64,000 nt of DNA from G965197715 sp965247615 (lineage in GTDB: Bacteria; Chloroflexota; Dehalococcoidia; Lucifugimonadales; UBA1127). The notes below the pieces were generated by a model. The model saw nothing but the letters and a program-made list of their open reading frames with translations, searched no databases and was not told the DNA's origin. Position 1 is the stretch's first letter. Each line of letters begins with the position of its first letter. Shown in pieces: positions 23,275 to 32,729 of this stretch. The translations under genes and the position numbers were made by a program. The stretch lies in contig OZ252022.1 in NCBI GenBank assembly GCA_965247615.1, positions 1,798,001 through 1,862,000 on the forward strand. Direction: 5' to 3'.

Positions 23275-24709
23275 ATGGATTTCCACAGCTACGATCTAGA
23301 CCAGTCCATCTACGACGAGATGTTCCTGCCGGACGGCACCCCCCGGGAGCATTGCCGCCAGTTCTACGATGCCTTGAGCCAACTCTCGGCGGATGAACTC
23401 GGGAGCATCCAGGACCGGGTTACCCGCTCGTTTTCCAACGAAGGCATCACCTTCACGGTCTACGGGGACGACGAGGCGGACGAGCGGATCATCCCCATCG
23501 ACTGTCTGCCCCGCTTGATGTCGGCCACGGAATGGCAGGGGCTGGCGGAAGGGACTGACCCAGAGGCTCAGGGCCCTGAATCTCTTCCTGGGCGACGTAT
23601 ACGGGGAGTCCCGGATCATCCGCGACGGCCTGATTCCCGCCGATCTGGTGGAGGGCTGCCCCCAGTTCAGGACCGAGATGCGCGGCTTTTCCGCGCCCCA
23701 CGGGACCTGGGTTGGCATCTGCGGCACCGATCTGGTGCGCACCAACGACGGCTTCAAGGTGCTGGAAGACAACCTGCGGGTGCCTTCCGGCGTGTCCTAC
23801 ATGCTTGCAAACAGGAAGGCGGCCAAGGCGAGCTTCGGCCGGCTGTACCGGCTCTCGCGGGTGCTGGAAGTAGAAGGCTACGGGCGGGCACTGCTGGAGA
23901 CCATCCGGGAGCTAGCTCCCAACGGCCGCCCGGACCCGGTCACCGCGCTGCTCACGCCGGGAGTGTACAACTCCGCTTTCTACGAGCACATGTTCCTGGC
24001 GCATGAGATTGGAGCGGAGCTCGTGGAGGGCCGCGACCTGCTGGTCCGCGACGGGTTCGTGTACATGCGCACCACCACAGGACTGCGCCGCGTCGACGTG
24101 GTCTACCGCCGCGTGGACGACGACTTCATCGACCCGCTGGTCTTCCGCCGGGACTCCCTGCTTGGAGTGCCCGGTCTAACGGCCGCCTGCCGGGCCGGAA
24201 ACGTGACTCTGGTCAACGCACCCGGGACCGGCGTGGCAGATGACAAGAGTGTCTACGCCTACGTTCCGGACATGATACGTTACTACCTGGGCGAGGCGCC
24301 GCTTCTGGCGAACGTTGACACACGCCTCTGCCGGCGGCCCCGGGACCTGGAGTACACGCTGGACAACCTCCAGGACCTGGTCGTCAAGCAGGTGGGCGGG
24401 TCCGGGGGGTACGGGATGCTGATCGGCCCCCACTCGACGCCCAAGGAGCGGGAGGAGTACGCCCGCCAGGTGCGGGCCGAACCGGCGAACTACATCTCGC
24501 AGCCCGTTCTTGCGCTGTCCCAGTCGCCCTGCCTGATTGAAGGCGAGTTCGAACCGCGGCACGTGGACCTCCGGCCCTTTGTGCTGCAGGGACAGCAGTC
24601 CCGCATTGTGCCGGGAGCGTTTTGCAGGGTCGCCCTGCGCCGGGGCAGCCTTGTAGTAAACTCCAGCCAGAGCGGGGGCGGCAAGGATTTCTGGGTGCTG
24701 GAGGACTAA
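23275..24709 (+). pseudogene. circularly permuted ATP-grasp protein with one frameshift
   Basis: About 478 residues if repaired. Frame 1 gives MDFHSYDLDQSIYDEMF... to about residue 93; after GLAEG the sequence continues in the next frame as TQRLRALNLFLGDVYGESRI, so one extra base lies near 23550-23556. The second part has HGTWVGICGTDLVRTNDG, VLEDNLRVPSGVSYM and KQVGGSGGYGM, the signature of the DUF404/DUF407 circularly permuted ATP-grasp family, usually partnered with alpha-E proteins for peptide-like ligation. Here an ammonium transporter gene lies between the two. Either a real inactivating shift or a sequence error. Confidence 0.85.
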
Positions 24710-24731
24710 GGGGAAGAAGGTAGAGGTCTCC

Positions 24732-26133
24732 ATGCGGACGTACATGCATCGTTGGCGTCCACAGAACATCCTCATGCACCGCACACGCGCCGCGCTGGTG
24801 GGGGCGGTGGCACTGGGGCTTTTCTTCGCCCGGCCGGCGGTTGCCCACGCGGCGGGGATTGACGAAGAGACGCAGTTCGTCTTCAACACCTTTATGTTTC
24901 TCGTGTGGGGCGCGCTGGTGATGTGGATGTGCGCAGGATTCACCATGCTCGAATCGGGCGCGGTCCGGACCAAGAACGCCTCCATGATCTGTCTCAAGAA
25001 CATCGGCCTCTATGCGATCGCGGGCCTTGCCTTCTTCTTCATCGGCTACAACCTCATGTACGTCGACGTTGGCAACGTCATCGGCTCATTCAAGGTGCTG
25101 TACGGGCCGTCGCCCGCCGAGATCGCGCTGATCGGCGGACAGGCGGAGGCGGCCGCCGACGTGGTCCAGCAGGGATGGGCCACCATGTCTGACTGGTTTT
25201 TCCAGATGGTGTTCGTGGCGACCGCCGCCTCGGTGGTTTCCGGAGCTATTGCCGAACGCGTCAAGCTGTGGCCTTTCTTCCTCTTTACGCTGATACTGAC
25301 GGGGTTCATCTATCCAATCGTGGGCGCGTGGACCTGGGGCGGGGGATGGCTTGATGCGTTGGAGTTCCAGGACTTTGCCGGATCGACGGTAGTGCACAGC
25401 ACGGGAGGCTGGGCCGCCCTGGCGGGGATTCTCATCGTGGGGCCTCGCCTCGGGAAGTACCGGCGCGATGGCAGCGCGAGGGCGACCCCGCCCTCCAACG
25501 TGCTCTTGGTGACGCTGGGCGTCTTTATCCTGTGGCTGGGTTGGTTTGGCTTCAACGGCGGGTCGCAACTGGCGCTGGGGAGCGCGCTCGACGCGGTGAC
25601 AATGAGCCTGGTGTTGGTCAACACCAACCTGGCGGCAGCGGCGGGGGTCGTAGCCGCCATCGCCATCTCACGGCCCATCCTAGGGCGAACCGACCTGTTC
25701 GCCGGGCTCAACGGAGCCATTGCCGGGCTCGTGTCGATCACCGCAGGTCCCGATATAGTCGAACACCATTGGGCGATCGTTATCGGAGCTATCGGCGGCA
25801 TTATCTGCACGGGGGGGCTGAAGCTGCTGGAAAGGGTCAAGGTGGACGATGTAGTCGGAGCAATCCCCGCCCACCTTTTCGCGGGAATCTGGGGGACCCT
25901 GGCGGTGAGCATAGCTGGGGGGGGGCCAGATCCACATTCAGCTGTTGGGGATCGCAGCCGTCGGGGTGTTCGTATTCGGGTCGTCCTTGCTAACGTGGTT
26001 TGTGCTTTCGAAGACCATTGGACTACGGGTGTCGCCGGAAGTGGAGCGGTTGGGCCAGGACGCTGGGGAACTGCGGATCGAGGCATACCCAGAGTTTGTG
26101 CTCATGCCAGAACAGTTCGACGAAGAAACGTAG
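24732..26133 (+). pseudogene. amt: Amt-family ammonium transporter with one frameshift
   Basis: About 466 residues if repaired. A signal-like N-terminus ends near AAGIDEETQ; 11 TMs follow. Family hallmarks are MWMCAGFTMLESGAVRTKNA, DFAGSTVVHSTGGWAALAG with a conserved His, and the twin segment GWFGFNGGSQ. At the nine-G run 25917-25925 the frame shifts: one G fewer continues as GGGQIHIQLLGIAAVGVFVF and ends LMPEQFDEET at 26133. In the given sequence the last about 67 residues (final TM and cytosolic tail) are out of frame. No GlnK/PII gene is adjacent. Confidence 0.88.
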
Positions 26134-26137
26134 CTGT

Positions 26138-27084
26138 ATGCTCTCACGCAGCGCCGCCGGGCTTTACTGGATGGGTCGTTACCCGGAAAGGGCTCAGCAC
26201 CTTTGCGGAATGCTGCGTTTGCAGACGAGAGCGCTGGTGGACCGCCCCGTGCGGGAGATCTACTTCGGCTGGAAGCGTATCTACTCCAGCATAGACCGGG
26301 AGCCTCCCGGCGGCAGCCTTGAACTTGGCGGCGACGACTACACGCTGGCCGATTCCTACACGCTCGCGGATGACCTTACGTTCGAGCGTTCGAATCCCGA
26401 CTCGGTGTGGAGCTGCTTCGCGCTGGGGCGGGAGAACGCCCGGCAGACGCGCCATTGCATCAGCGCCGAAATGTGGACATCGCTGAACCTGGCCTACCTG
26501 CGGGTGCAACGGGTGAGCATGAAGGACATCTGGCCGACATCTCCGGAGAGCTTCTACGCCGAACTGGCCAGGGAGATCGACACCTTTTCTGGGGTAGCCG
26601 GTGCCACGATGTACCAGGACGACGGGTGGAGCTTCATGCAGCTTGGGCGCCTCATTGAGCGCGCGCAACTCTTGACGGGGCTCCTCCTGGCAGAGATGGA
26701 GGTCACGGCGGCGAATGAAGCTCCGATGGCGACTGGGAGACGCTGCTCCTCGCCTACCACGCCCTCGACACCTACAACCGGCGGTACGGGTTCGACGTGC
26801 ATCCGGGCCGTGTGCTGGACCTGCTGGTCGCCAATCCCGTACTGCCGAAGTCGCTGTGCCGGTCGCTTGACGCGGCGGCGGCTGATCTCGACGGTGTCGG
26901 ACCAGGGCCGGACCCGGATTCCGGGGCCACCGCGCGGAGGCTGGCGGGCAGGCTGGGGGCGCTGGTCCACTACGAGTGGCTGGACCGCGACGACAAGGAG
27001 GGGTTCTTGCGCCAGGCTAGCGAGCATTGCCTGGACCTTCACAACCTTGTCGCGGCCACGTACTTCGACTATCAGCCGCGCTGA
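26138..27084 (+). pseudogene. alpha-E domain protein with one frameshift
   Basis: About 315 residues if repaired, from ATG 26138, four bases after the amt stop. The opening MLSRSAAGLYWMGRYPERAQ and SCFALGRENARQTRHCIS, SFMQLGRLIERAQLLTG are typical of the alpha-E family, helical partners of permuted ATP-grasp enzymes. After VTAANEA (about 26725) the reading continues in another frame as DGDWETLLLAYHALDTYNRR and ends FDYQPR at 27084. This is the third gene in the cluster with a single shift. A transglutaminase-like gene often found with this pair is absent. Confidence 0.83.
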
Positions 27085-27310
27085 GGAGAGGCGGCGAGGG
27101 CGAGCTTCCACGCCGCCGGGAAGATGCCGATCGGGGACGGTCCTAACGATGGACCTGTTGCTGTCCCCGGGCTTTGCCGCCTCTGGTTCGCACGCGACGT
27201 GGTCGGGCCGTGCCGTTGCCGAGGCCGGCCGCTGTTGGCCGACATCCTCGTCCGCCGGTGGAGGGGCCACTAGCGCGGCGGCCTGTGGGGGAGGCAGGGG
27301 TGGCGGGGCG
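27085..27310. other. intergenic region without recognised gene
   Basis: Convergent gap of 226 bp after the alpha-E gene. No hairpin with T-run and no coding frame that I trust. Confidence 0.4.
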
Positions 27311-28087
27311 TCAGTGTTGGCGAATGAAGTCTAAGACCAGGCGGTTCCAGGCTTCCGGCTGCTCCCAGTAGGCGGAGTGGCCGGCGTCCGGGAGGAGGGC
27401 GTACTCGCAGTTGGGGATGCGGCGGACCATCGCGCGCATTCTTGGCGGCGGGGCGAGGAGGTCGGCGCCGCCGGCGAGCATCAAGGTCGGCACGCCGATC
27501 GTCTCCAGCAGTGCGAGGGTGAAGCTGTTACGCATCGGCTCCTGGTACGCCTCCCACTGGCGGCTGGCCTGCTCGATCTGCACCCAGCGGTCGACCCCTT
27601 CGGGATCCTCGGCGCGGTAGGTCGGCCCCAACTCCCGGAACCAGGCGGCCAGCGACTGAAACTCTGGAACCCTCCCGTAACGGCGCCCGATGGCCATGTA
27701 CTCCGAGTCCTGCTGGAGGGGGCCGCCGCTGCAAGCGACGACGAGGCTCGCCAGCCCCTGCGGGTGGGTGACCGCGTAGTCAAGCGCCACGTAGCCGCCT
27801 CCGGCGGTGCTCATGAGGTGGAACCGGCTAAGACCGAGGCGCCCCACGAGGGCGTGAAGGTCATCGGTGGGGTAAGTGGTCTGCTCCTCCGGCGGCGCGG
27901 CCCGGGATCGGCCCCAGCCGCGCCGGTCGTAGGTGAGGCAGCGGTAGCCGGCGGCGGTGAAGGCGGGCAGCTGGTGCACCCAGCTCTCGGTGTTTCCGGT
28001 GAAGGCATGGAGCAGCACGACGGGAGTGCCGTCGCCGCCGGTGTCTTCGTACCAGAGGCTCGCGCTGGGAAGCTCAAGGTAGGGCAT
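27311..28087 (-). CDS. alpha/beta hydrolase with Ala at the nucleophile position
   Basis: 258 residues from ATG 28087. The fold is clear: LLHAFTGNTESW (oxyanion loop), YDRRGWGRS, and ADLLAPP and DAGHSAYWEQP carrying the acid and His. The nucleophile elbow, normally GHSMGG, is MSTAGGG (HLMSTAGGGYVAL): aligned residue by residue, the Ser position is Ala and the Ser is two residues early. The enzyme may use a different residue or have lost hydrolase activity. No signal peptide. It is a single gene on the minus strand with a 5' neighbour reading away from it. Confidence 0.85.
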   Translation of the reverse strand: MPYLELPSASLWYEDTGGDGTPVVLLHAFTGNTESWVHQLPAFTAAGYRCLTYDRRGWGRSRAAPPEEQTTYPTDDLHALVGRLGLSRFHLMSTAGGGYVALDYAVTHPQGLASLVVACSGGPLQQDSEYMAIGRRYGRVPEFQSLAAWFRELGPTYRAEDPEGVDRWVQIEQASRQWEAYQEPMRNSFTLALLETIGVPTLMLAGGADLLAPPPRMRAMVRRIPNCEYALLPDAGHSAYWEQPEAWNRLVLDFIRQH

Positions 28088-28257
28088 GCAGCACACTTCC
28101 AAATGGGTAGCCGACGTGGCCGGCGGACCGAGGGCCAGTATAGCACGGGGGTGGGCGCAGCCATGTGGCCCGAGGGCCTCACCATGAGCAGGGAGGAGAG
28201 GGATGTTGTGGAGTATCGCTGTTTGACCGCCGCTACAGACTGGACTATTCTGGAGGC

Positions 28258-28635
28258 ATGACTATTGCTCGGATACTCATGTATGTCCTGGCAGTCCTTT
28301 ACGCAGTCCTTGCAGGCTTAACGGCCATGGTGGGCTCCTTCGCGGACGGCGGAGACATCTGGTCGCGGCTCCTGCTGGTCCTGCTCCATCCCCTCTGTGC
28401 CGCAGGAATGCTGGTGCTGGCCTTTGTGCGGGGGCTAACTCCGGCGAAGCTGCTTGGCATCGCGGCGCTGCTCGCGGGCACGGTGGGCGCTGACCTATTC
28501 GCCGCGGCGCAGATAGCGGGGGGCTCAGTGAAGGGGGACTGGTGGCTCATGGCGCTGTTCGCCGTGGCTCCGGCCATAGGGGTGCTCTACGCCCTAGGTC
28601 GAGCCCTGATGCACTCAGTGCAGGGCCGGGGGTAG
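28258..28635 (+). CDS. small four-TM membrane protein
   Basis: 125 residues from ATG 28258. Hydrophobic segments lie at about 5-25, 38-58, 65-85 and 95-115, with very short loops, the layout of many small uncharacterised bacterial membrane proteins. I recognise no family. A GGAGG lies only one base before the ATG, so the true start may differ by a few codons. Flanked by convergent and divergent neighbours, it is probably monocistronic. Confidence 0.6.
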   Translation: MTIARILMYVLAVLYAVLAGLTAMVGSFADGGDIWSRLLLVLLHPLCAAGMLVLAFVRGLTPAKLLGIAALLAGTVGADLFAAAQIAGGSVKGDWWLMALFAVAPAIGVLYALGRALMHSVQGRG

Positions 28636-28761
28636 AAGAGCTCCCTGCCCCAGCCGTCGAGGTCATTCGACTGCCTCTTTCCGTGCCCTGGGCGGCGGCT
28701 GCCCATGCTGCGAGCCGGGAGGCCGATCGGTCGATGCGCCGGCATGGCGCGCCCTCAGACA

Positions 28762-29481
28762 TTACCTCGCGGGGATGCTGCGTTTCAGAACGCGAAAGAG
28801 GAGAGCGGCGAGGACGCACCCAGTGAGGGGACCCGCCCAGTAGAGCCAGTGATGCTCGAAGCCGCCGCCGACCAGCGCGGGGCCGAAGGAACGCGCGGGG
28901 TTCATGGACGCGCCGGAGACGGGCCCGGCCAGGGTGGCGAACAGGCCGACGGTTGCCCCAACGGAGAATGCTATGGCCAGGTGCGGGGTCCTGAAGCCGA
29001 CGGCGACGATGGCGATGACCAGCATCAGCACAAAGGATATGCCCATCTCGACGAGCAGCGACTCGAGAGGGGCGCCGGAGGGCAGGGTCTCGCCCAGGGT
29101 CGCAGCGCCGCCGGAAAGGGCGGCGACCACCGCGGATGCCGCCGCTGCGCCGGCCAGCTGAGCTCCCCAGTACCAGGGCACGAGCGAGAGCGGAAAGTGC
29201 CCCGTGACGGCGAGCCCCAGGGTGACGGCGGGGTTGACGTGCGCCCCGGATATGCGTCCAAGGAAATAGATGGCGGAGAAGACGGCGAGGCCGAAAGCGG
29301 CGCCAATTCCCGCGTTGCCCAGTGTGCCGCCCATGTTGGCATCGAGGACGATGGCGCCCGTGCCGACGAGAACGAGGATGAACGTGCCGGCGGCTTCGGC
29401 GGACAGCTTCCCAGCCGTGTTCCGGGCGGCGCTTTGGCGGGCGGTCTTGCGCCGGTTCAGGGAGGCGTCTTCGACGGACAT
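28762..29481 (-). CDS. aquaporin / MIP-family channel
   Basis: 239 residues, six TMs and two half-helices. Both NPA boxes are present: GAHVNPAVT (83-85) and GASMNPARS (194-196), with the ar/R arginine at 197. The early glutamate E29 in SAEAAGTF is also conserved. The ar/R region as a whole fits a water-selective (AqpZ-like) rather than a GlpF-type channel, but this is a judgement by eye. The start ATG at 29481 abuts the TAG of the EEP gene (29482-29484), so the two are co-transcribed. Confidence 0.92.
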   Translation of the reverse strand: MSVEDASLNRRKTARQSAARNTAGKLSAEAAGTFILVLVGTGAIVLDANMGGTLGNAGIGAAFGLAVFSAIYFLGRISGAHVNPAVTLGLAVTGHFPLSLVPWYWGAQLAGAAAASAVVAALSGGAATLGETLPSGAPLESLLVEMGISFVLMLVIAIVAVGFRTPHLAIAFSVGATVGLFATLAGPVSGASMNPARSFGPALVGGGFEHHWLYWAGPLTGCVLAALLFRVLKRSIPAR

Positions 29482-30261
29482 CTATTCGAGGACGAAGTCG
29501 GCGACAACGGGCAGATGGTCCGAGGCCATCTGGGCGCCTGGGCCATCTAGGACGCCGGCGCTGGCGCAGGCCCGGGCGAGGTCCCGGCTCGCCATGATGT
29601 AGTCGAGGCGGACGCCGCCCAGGAAGTCGTCGGGCTTAGACTCCAGCGGGGTTGGATAGGTGGGTGCGGTGACGCCGTGGCTCGCGTGGACGTCGACAAA
29701 GCCTGCCGCCGCGAAGTATCGGCCGACCTGGGTATCTGGCCGGAGGCGCTCATCAAGCAAGCGGCGAACGCGCAGGTCCTCGCCGTAGCCGGGAGGGAGA
29801 GTGTTGAAGTCACCCATAACGATGGTGGGCTCGCCGGGGCGGGTGCGGCTGAAGACGATCTGCGCCTCCATGAGCCTGAGCAGGCTCGAATAGGGGTTGA
29901 AGTGAGTTGCGTGGATGGTGATCCGGTGGCCGCCGGCACTGGTGACGGGCATAGTTACGAGGCCGTGGTACATGGGGGCGGCAACGACGGACGTTGCCGC
30001 CGGCGTCCACGGCGGCCGGCACAGAAGGCCAACGTGGTTGCCGCTGGGAGCCGTGACGAAGGCGCCGTGCATGCCGACGGCATTGCAGAAGGCGTCGCGC
30101 CGGGCGCCGCCATTCTCGAGGAACCCCCAGCATTCGCAGAGGGCGAGCAGATCGGGTTGCGCTTCGTTGACCTGATCGGCGATCAGGCCGATCCTGTCTT
30201 GGCCGGAGGTGTCGCCGCCGAAGAGGATGTTGTAGGCCATCACACGCAGATTTTGAGTCAT
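29482..30261 (-). CDS. endonuclease/exonuclease/phosphatase (EEP) family protein
   Basis: 259 residues with the DNase I-like EEP fold. Visible catalytic residues: N11 (AYNILFGG), E43 (LCECWG), the MGDFNTLP set with D151 and N153, LDYIMAS near 225, and the final SDHLPV with D248 and H249. No signal peptide or DNA-repair-specific extension is seen. Family members act on DNA, phosphoinositides or sphingomyelin; none can be excluded. It is followed directly by the aquaporin gene. Confidence 0.87.
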   Translation of the reverse strand: MTQNLRVMAYNILFGGDTSGQDRIGLIADQVNEAQPDLLALCECWGFLENGGARRDAFCNAVGMHGAFVTAPSGNHVGLLCRPPWTPAATSVVAAPMYHGLVTMPVTSAGGHRITIHATHFNPYSSLLRLMEAQIVFSRTRPGEPTIVMGDFNTLPPGYGEDLRVRRLLDERLRPDTQVGRYFAAAGFVDVHASHGVTAPTYPTPLESKPDDFLGGVRLDYIMASRDLARACASAGVLDGPGAQMASDHLPVVADFVLE

Positions 30262-30360
30262 GGGCCTCTGCCGGAGAGACGTGTCAGTCTACGGGAATAT
30301 ACGACATCGGACGCGCCCGAGGGTAGGGCAGGGGACGCTGCTCCGCACGTGGTCCCTCCG

Positions 30361-30582
30361 CTAGTCCAAGACCAGGGATTGGAGGCGATCCCTCGCGATT
30401 CTTCCCGCGAGCAGGGGGACGAAGTCCTTGATTCTGGCGGCATGAAACCGGGAGACGGCAGCAGCCATCTCCTTTTCGATCTGATCTGGGTCCGTTCTAT
30501 GGGCGAACTGGCGAACGAGGGATGCGGTCTCGGAGCAGATCCGGTCCTTGAGGACCTTCCCTGAGTCCCTAGGTTGTTGCAT
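30361..30582 (-). CDS. small three-helix-bundle-type protein
   Basis: 73 residues. The pattern VSRFHAARIKDFVPLLAGR followed by IARDRLQSL resembles a small family of three-helix dimerisation proteins found in many high-GC bacteria, in which an F..AR..DFVP.LV.R.AR..L motif ends the protein. No catalytic motif. The ATG is at 30582. It is 99 bp upstream of the EEP gene on the same strand. Confidence 0.6.
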   Translation of the reverse strand: MQQPRDSGKVLKDRICSETASLVRQFAHRTDPDQIEKEMAAAVSRFHAARIKDFVPLLAGRIARDRLQSLVLD

Positions 30583-30870
30583 GGCTTGTTCCCTGTGTCT
30601 CTATGAAGGCTAGCCAACTCCCCCTAAACCTACTTGGCGGCGAACTTGCTCCTCCGCATAGGAGAATTACAACATCTGATTGCCAAGGGAACATCATGGG
30701 CGTGTAAACGGAGTGTTAAGGGATGATTAACGGATCGCCCAGTTCGGACGGCGCCGGAACTTCCAGTACGGTCGCCCGCGGGCGCCGGCCACGGAATTGC
30801 CGTAAGATACGCCAATCGACGGGCGGTGAGGTGGTATGCGGGGCAACTCCAGCTTGGAGGAGACGGACCA
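30583..30870. other. intergenic region upstream of ThDP enzyme
   Basis: 288 bp between divergent genes. GGAGGAGA before the ATG at 30871 is the only clear signal. I see no confident promoter pair. Confidence 0.4.
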
Positions 30871-32649
30871 ATGGCAGAGGAGCGGCAGAGCATCGCAGAC
30901 CCCCGGTGGAAGGAGTACCCGGCCGATCAGTGGTCTGACGCGGCCGTAACGGCAATGAAGCTGGGCGGGGTGGACAATCTCTACTTCGTGTCCGGGTCCG
31001 AACTGAGCTTCTGGCAGGAGAGCATGGCCAAGGCGCGCCAGCGGGAGCTTCCGACGCCTCGGCTGGTGACGGTAACCCACGAGGGCGTGGCCCTGAACGC
31101 GGCGCTGGGCAACAGCATGGTCACGGGGCAGCCGGCAGCTACGGCGGCGCACGTGGACGTAGGGACGCTCAACTATGGCGCGGGGCTCCACACGGCGTGG
31201 CGCGGCAGCTATCCCGTCCTCATCACGGCCGGGGCGGGACCGCGGGCATACGCCGGCTCCATGCCGGGTGGACGGGGGTCCAACGTACAGTGGGTGCAGG
31301 AGCCGCGGGACCAGGGCGAGATTGTGCGGCAGTACACGAAGCTGGACCATCGGATGGAGCACCAGGACAACCCTGGGTTGATGGTCAGCCGCCTCCTCCA
31401 GGTGGCCATGAGCGAGCCCAGAGGCCCGGTGTACCTGACGTTTCCCCAGGAAACCGCCATGCTGCCGATCCGGGGCGGCATCCGGTTCCCAACCCGGGAC
31501 GAGCTTGGCGTTGCGCGGGCGGCGTGGCCGGACCCCGCGGACGCCCGCCGGGTGGCCCGATGGCTCATAGAGGCCGACAACCCCGTGATCGTCACGGGAG
31601 GATCCGGCCGGAACCCGGAGTCGGTTGAGGACCTGGTGCGCCTGGCGGAACTGTTGGCGGCGCCCGTCATGGACGTTGGCCGGGTGGACCGGCTGAACTT
31701 TCCAACGACGCACCCGCTGTTCGGCACGGGTCCTGACCCCAAGGACGCCGACGTGCTCCTGGTCTTTGAGAACCCGGTGCCTTTTACGCCGCCATCAGGC
31801 TCACCCAAGGCCAGCGCCAAGATCGCGTGGGTGGACCCAGACCCGGTCCAGTCGCGCTACAAGACGATGGAGTTCAGCGCCGACCTCTGGCTGCCCGTCG
31901 CCACTTCGGGGGCGGCGCGGGCCATCTACGAAGCGGCAACGGGCATGCTCTCGAAGAGCGACATGAGCCGTATCGCGGAGCGCCGGGAGCGGCTGGAGAC
32001 GCGGAAGAGGGAGATGGAGGCACGGGCAGAGGCTCAGGCCCAGGAGGCAGGCAAGCGCAGGCCCCTTCATCCCCGGTGGGTCTGCCACGAGATTGGCAGG
32101 CTGTTGGAGCCCGACGCGATACTCTTGGACGATACGCTGAGCACGAGCTCGCCCCTCCCGTCGTACCACCACCGCGCAGCGCCTGGAACACTGTTCAAGA
32201 GCGGCGGGAGCGCGGGGGGATGGGGGAGCGGGGCGGCCTTTGGGGCGAAGATGGCCAAGCCCGCGAGCGACGTGGTACTGGCCACGGGGGACGGCTACTT
32301 CATGTTCGGAACGCCTTTGCCGGCGCTGTGGTGCGCCGCGCACTACCGGGCGGCCTTTCTGACGGTGGTATTCGTGAACGGCTCCTACAGCACGGGGACA
32401 AGCGGACTCCAGCGCATGTACCCGGAGGGTGCGGCGGCAAGGGCCGGCGACTACGAAGGGGGCCTCTTCGACCCGCCGCCCAACTTCGCAAAGCTGGCCG
32501 AGGCCGCCAACGGGTACGGCGAGACAGTCAGCGATCCCGAGCAGGTGGGGCCAGCGATAGAGCGGGGACTGGCGCAGGTCCGCAGCGGGACTCCGGCGGT
32601 CATCGCCGTGAAGCTCCCGACGCTGGTGGAGGAGATGGGCCTGTCGTAG
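30871..32649 (+). CDS. thiamine-diphosphate-dependent enzyme
   Basis: 592 residues, start ATG 30871 after GGAGGAGACGG. The Pyr domain has the activating glutamate E71 in VTHEGVALNAALG; the PP domain has the Mg-ThDP motif at G473-D474-G475 (ATGDGYFMFG) ending VFVNGSYSTG. It differs from the ThDP enzyme at 14775 in length and in active-site neighbours. It is longer than acetolactate synthases because of an alanine/glutamate-rich helix (about 360-400). The gene heads a plus-strand cluster with a Gfo/Idh enzyme and a double cupin, so it likely acts on a 2-oxo acid in a carboxylic or aromatic degradation route. Confidence 0.87.
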   Translation: MAEERQSIADPRWKEYPADQWSDAAVTAMKLGGVDNLYFVSGSELSFWQESMAKARQRELPTPRLVTVTHEGVALNAALGNSMVTGQPAATAAHVDVGTLNYGAGLHTAWRGSYPVLITAGAGPRAYAGSMPGGRGSNVQWVQEPRDQGEIVRQYTKLDHRMEHQDNPGLMVSRLLQVAMSEPRGPVYLTFPQETAMLPIRGGIRFPTRDELGVARAAWPDPADARRVARWLIEADNPVIVTGGSGRNPESVEDLVRLAELLAAPVMDVGRVDRLNFPTTHPLFGTGPDPKDADVLLVFENPVPFTPPSGSPKASAKIAWVDPDPVQSRYKTMEFSADLWLPVATSGAARAIYEAATGMLSKSDMSRIAERRERLETRKREMEARAEAQAQEAGKRRPLHPRWVCHEIGRLLEPDAILLDDTLSTSSPLPSYHHRAAPGTLFKSGGSAGGWGSGAAFGAKMAKPASDVVLATGDGYFMFGTPLPALWCAAHYRAAFLTVVFVNGSYSTGTSGLQRMYPEGAAARAGDYEGGLFDPPPNFAKLAEAANGYGETVSDPEQVGPAIERGLAQVRSGTPAVIAVKLPTLVEEMGLS

Positions 32650-32660
32650 GGAGCGCCGCG

Positions 32661-32689
32661 TTGACACCCTCTGTGGGCTGTGATAAGAC
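32661..32689 (+). promoter_or_regulatory. sigma70-like promoter for the Gfo/Idh gene
   Basis: TTGACA (32661-32666), 17 bp, then TAAGAC (32684-32689), with GATAAG two bases earlier as an alternative -10. The gene starts at 32730. Confidence 0.5.
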
Positions 32690-32729
32690 AGGGACGAGGC
32701 AACCTGGACACTTGCGGGAGTAGGGTGAC

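Noticed and set aside
27085..27310. Transglutaminase-like gene after alpha-E
   Set aside because: Expected from the usual operon, but no frame in this gap shows its motifs.
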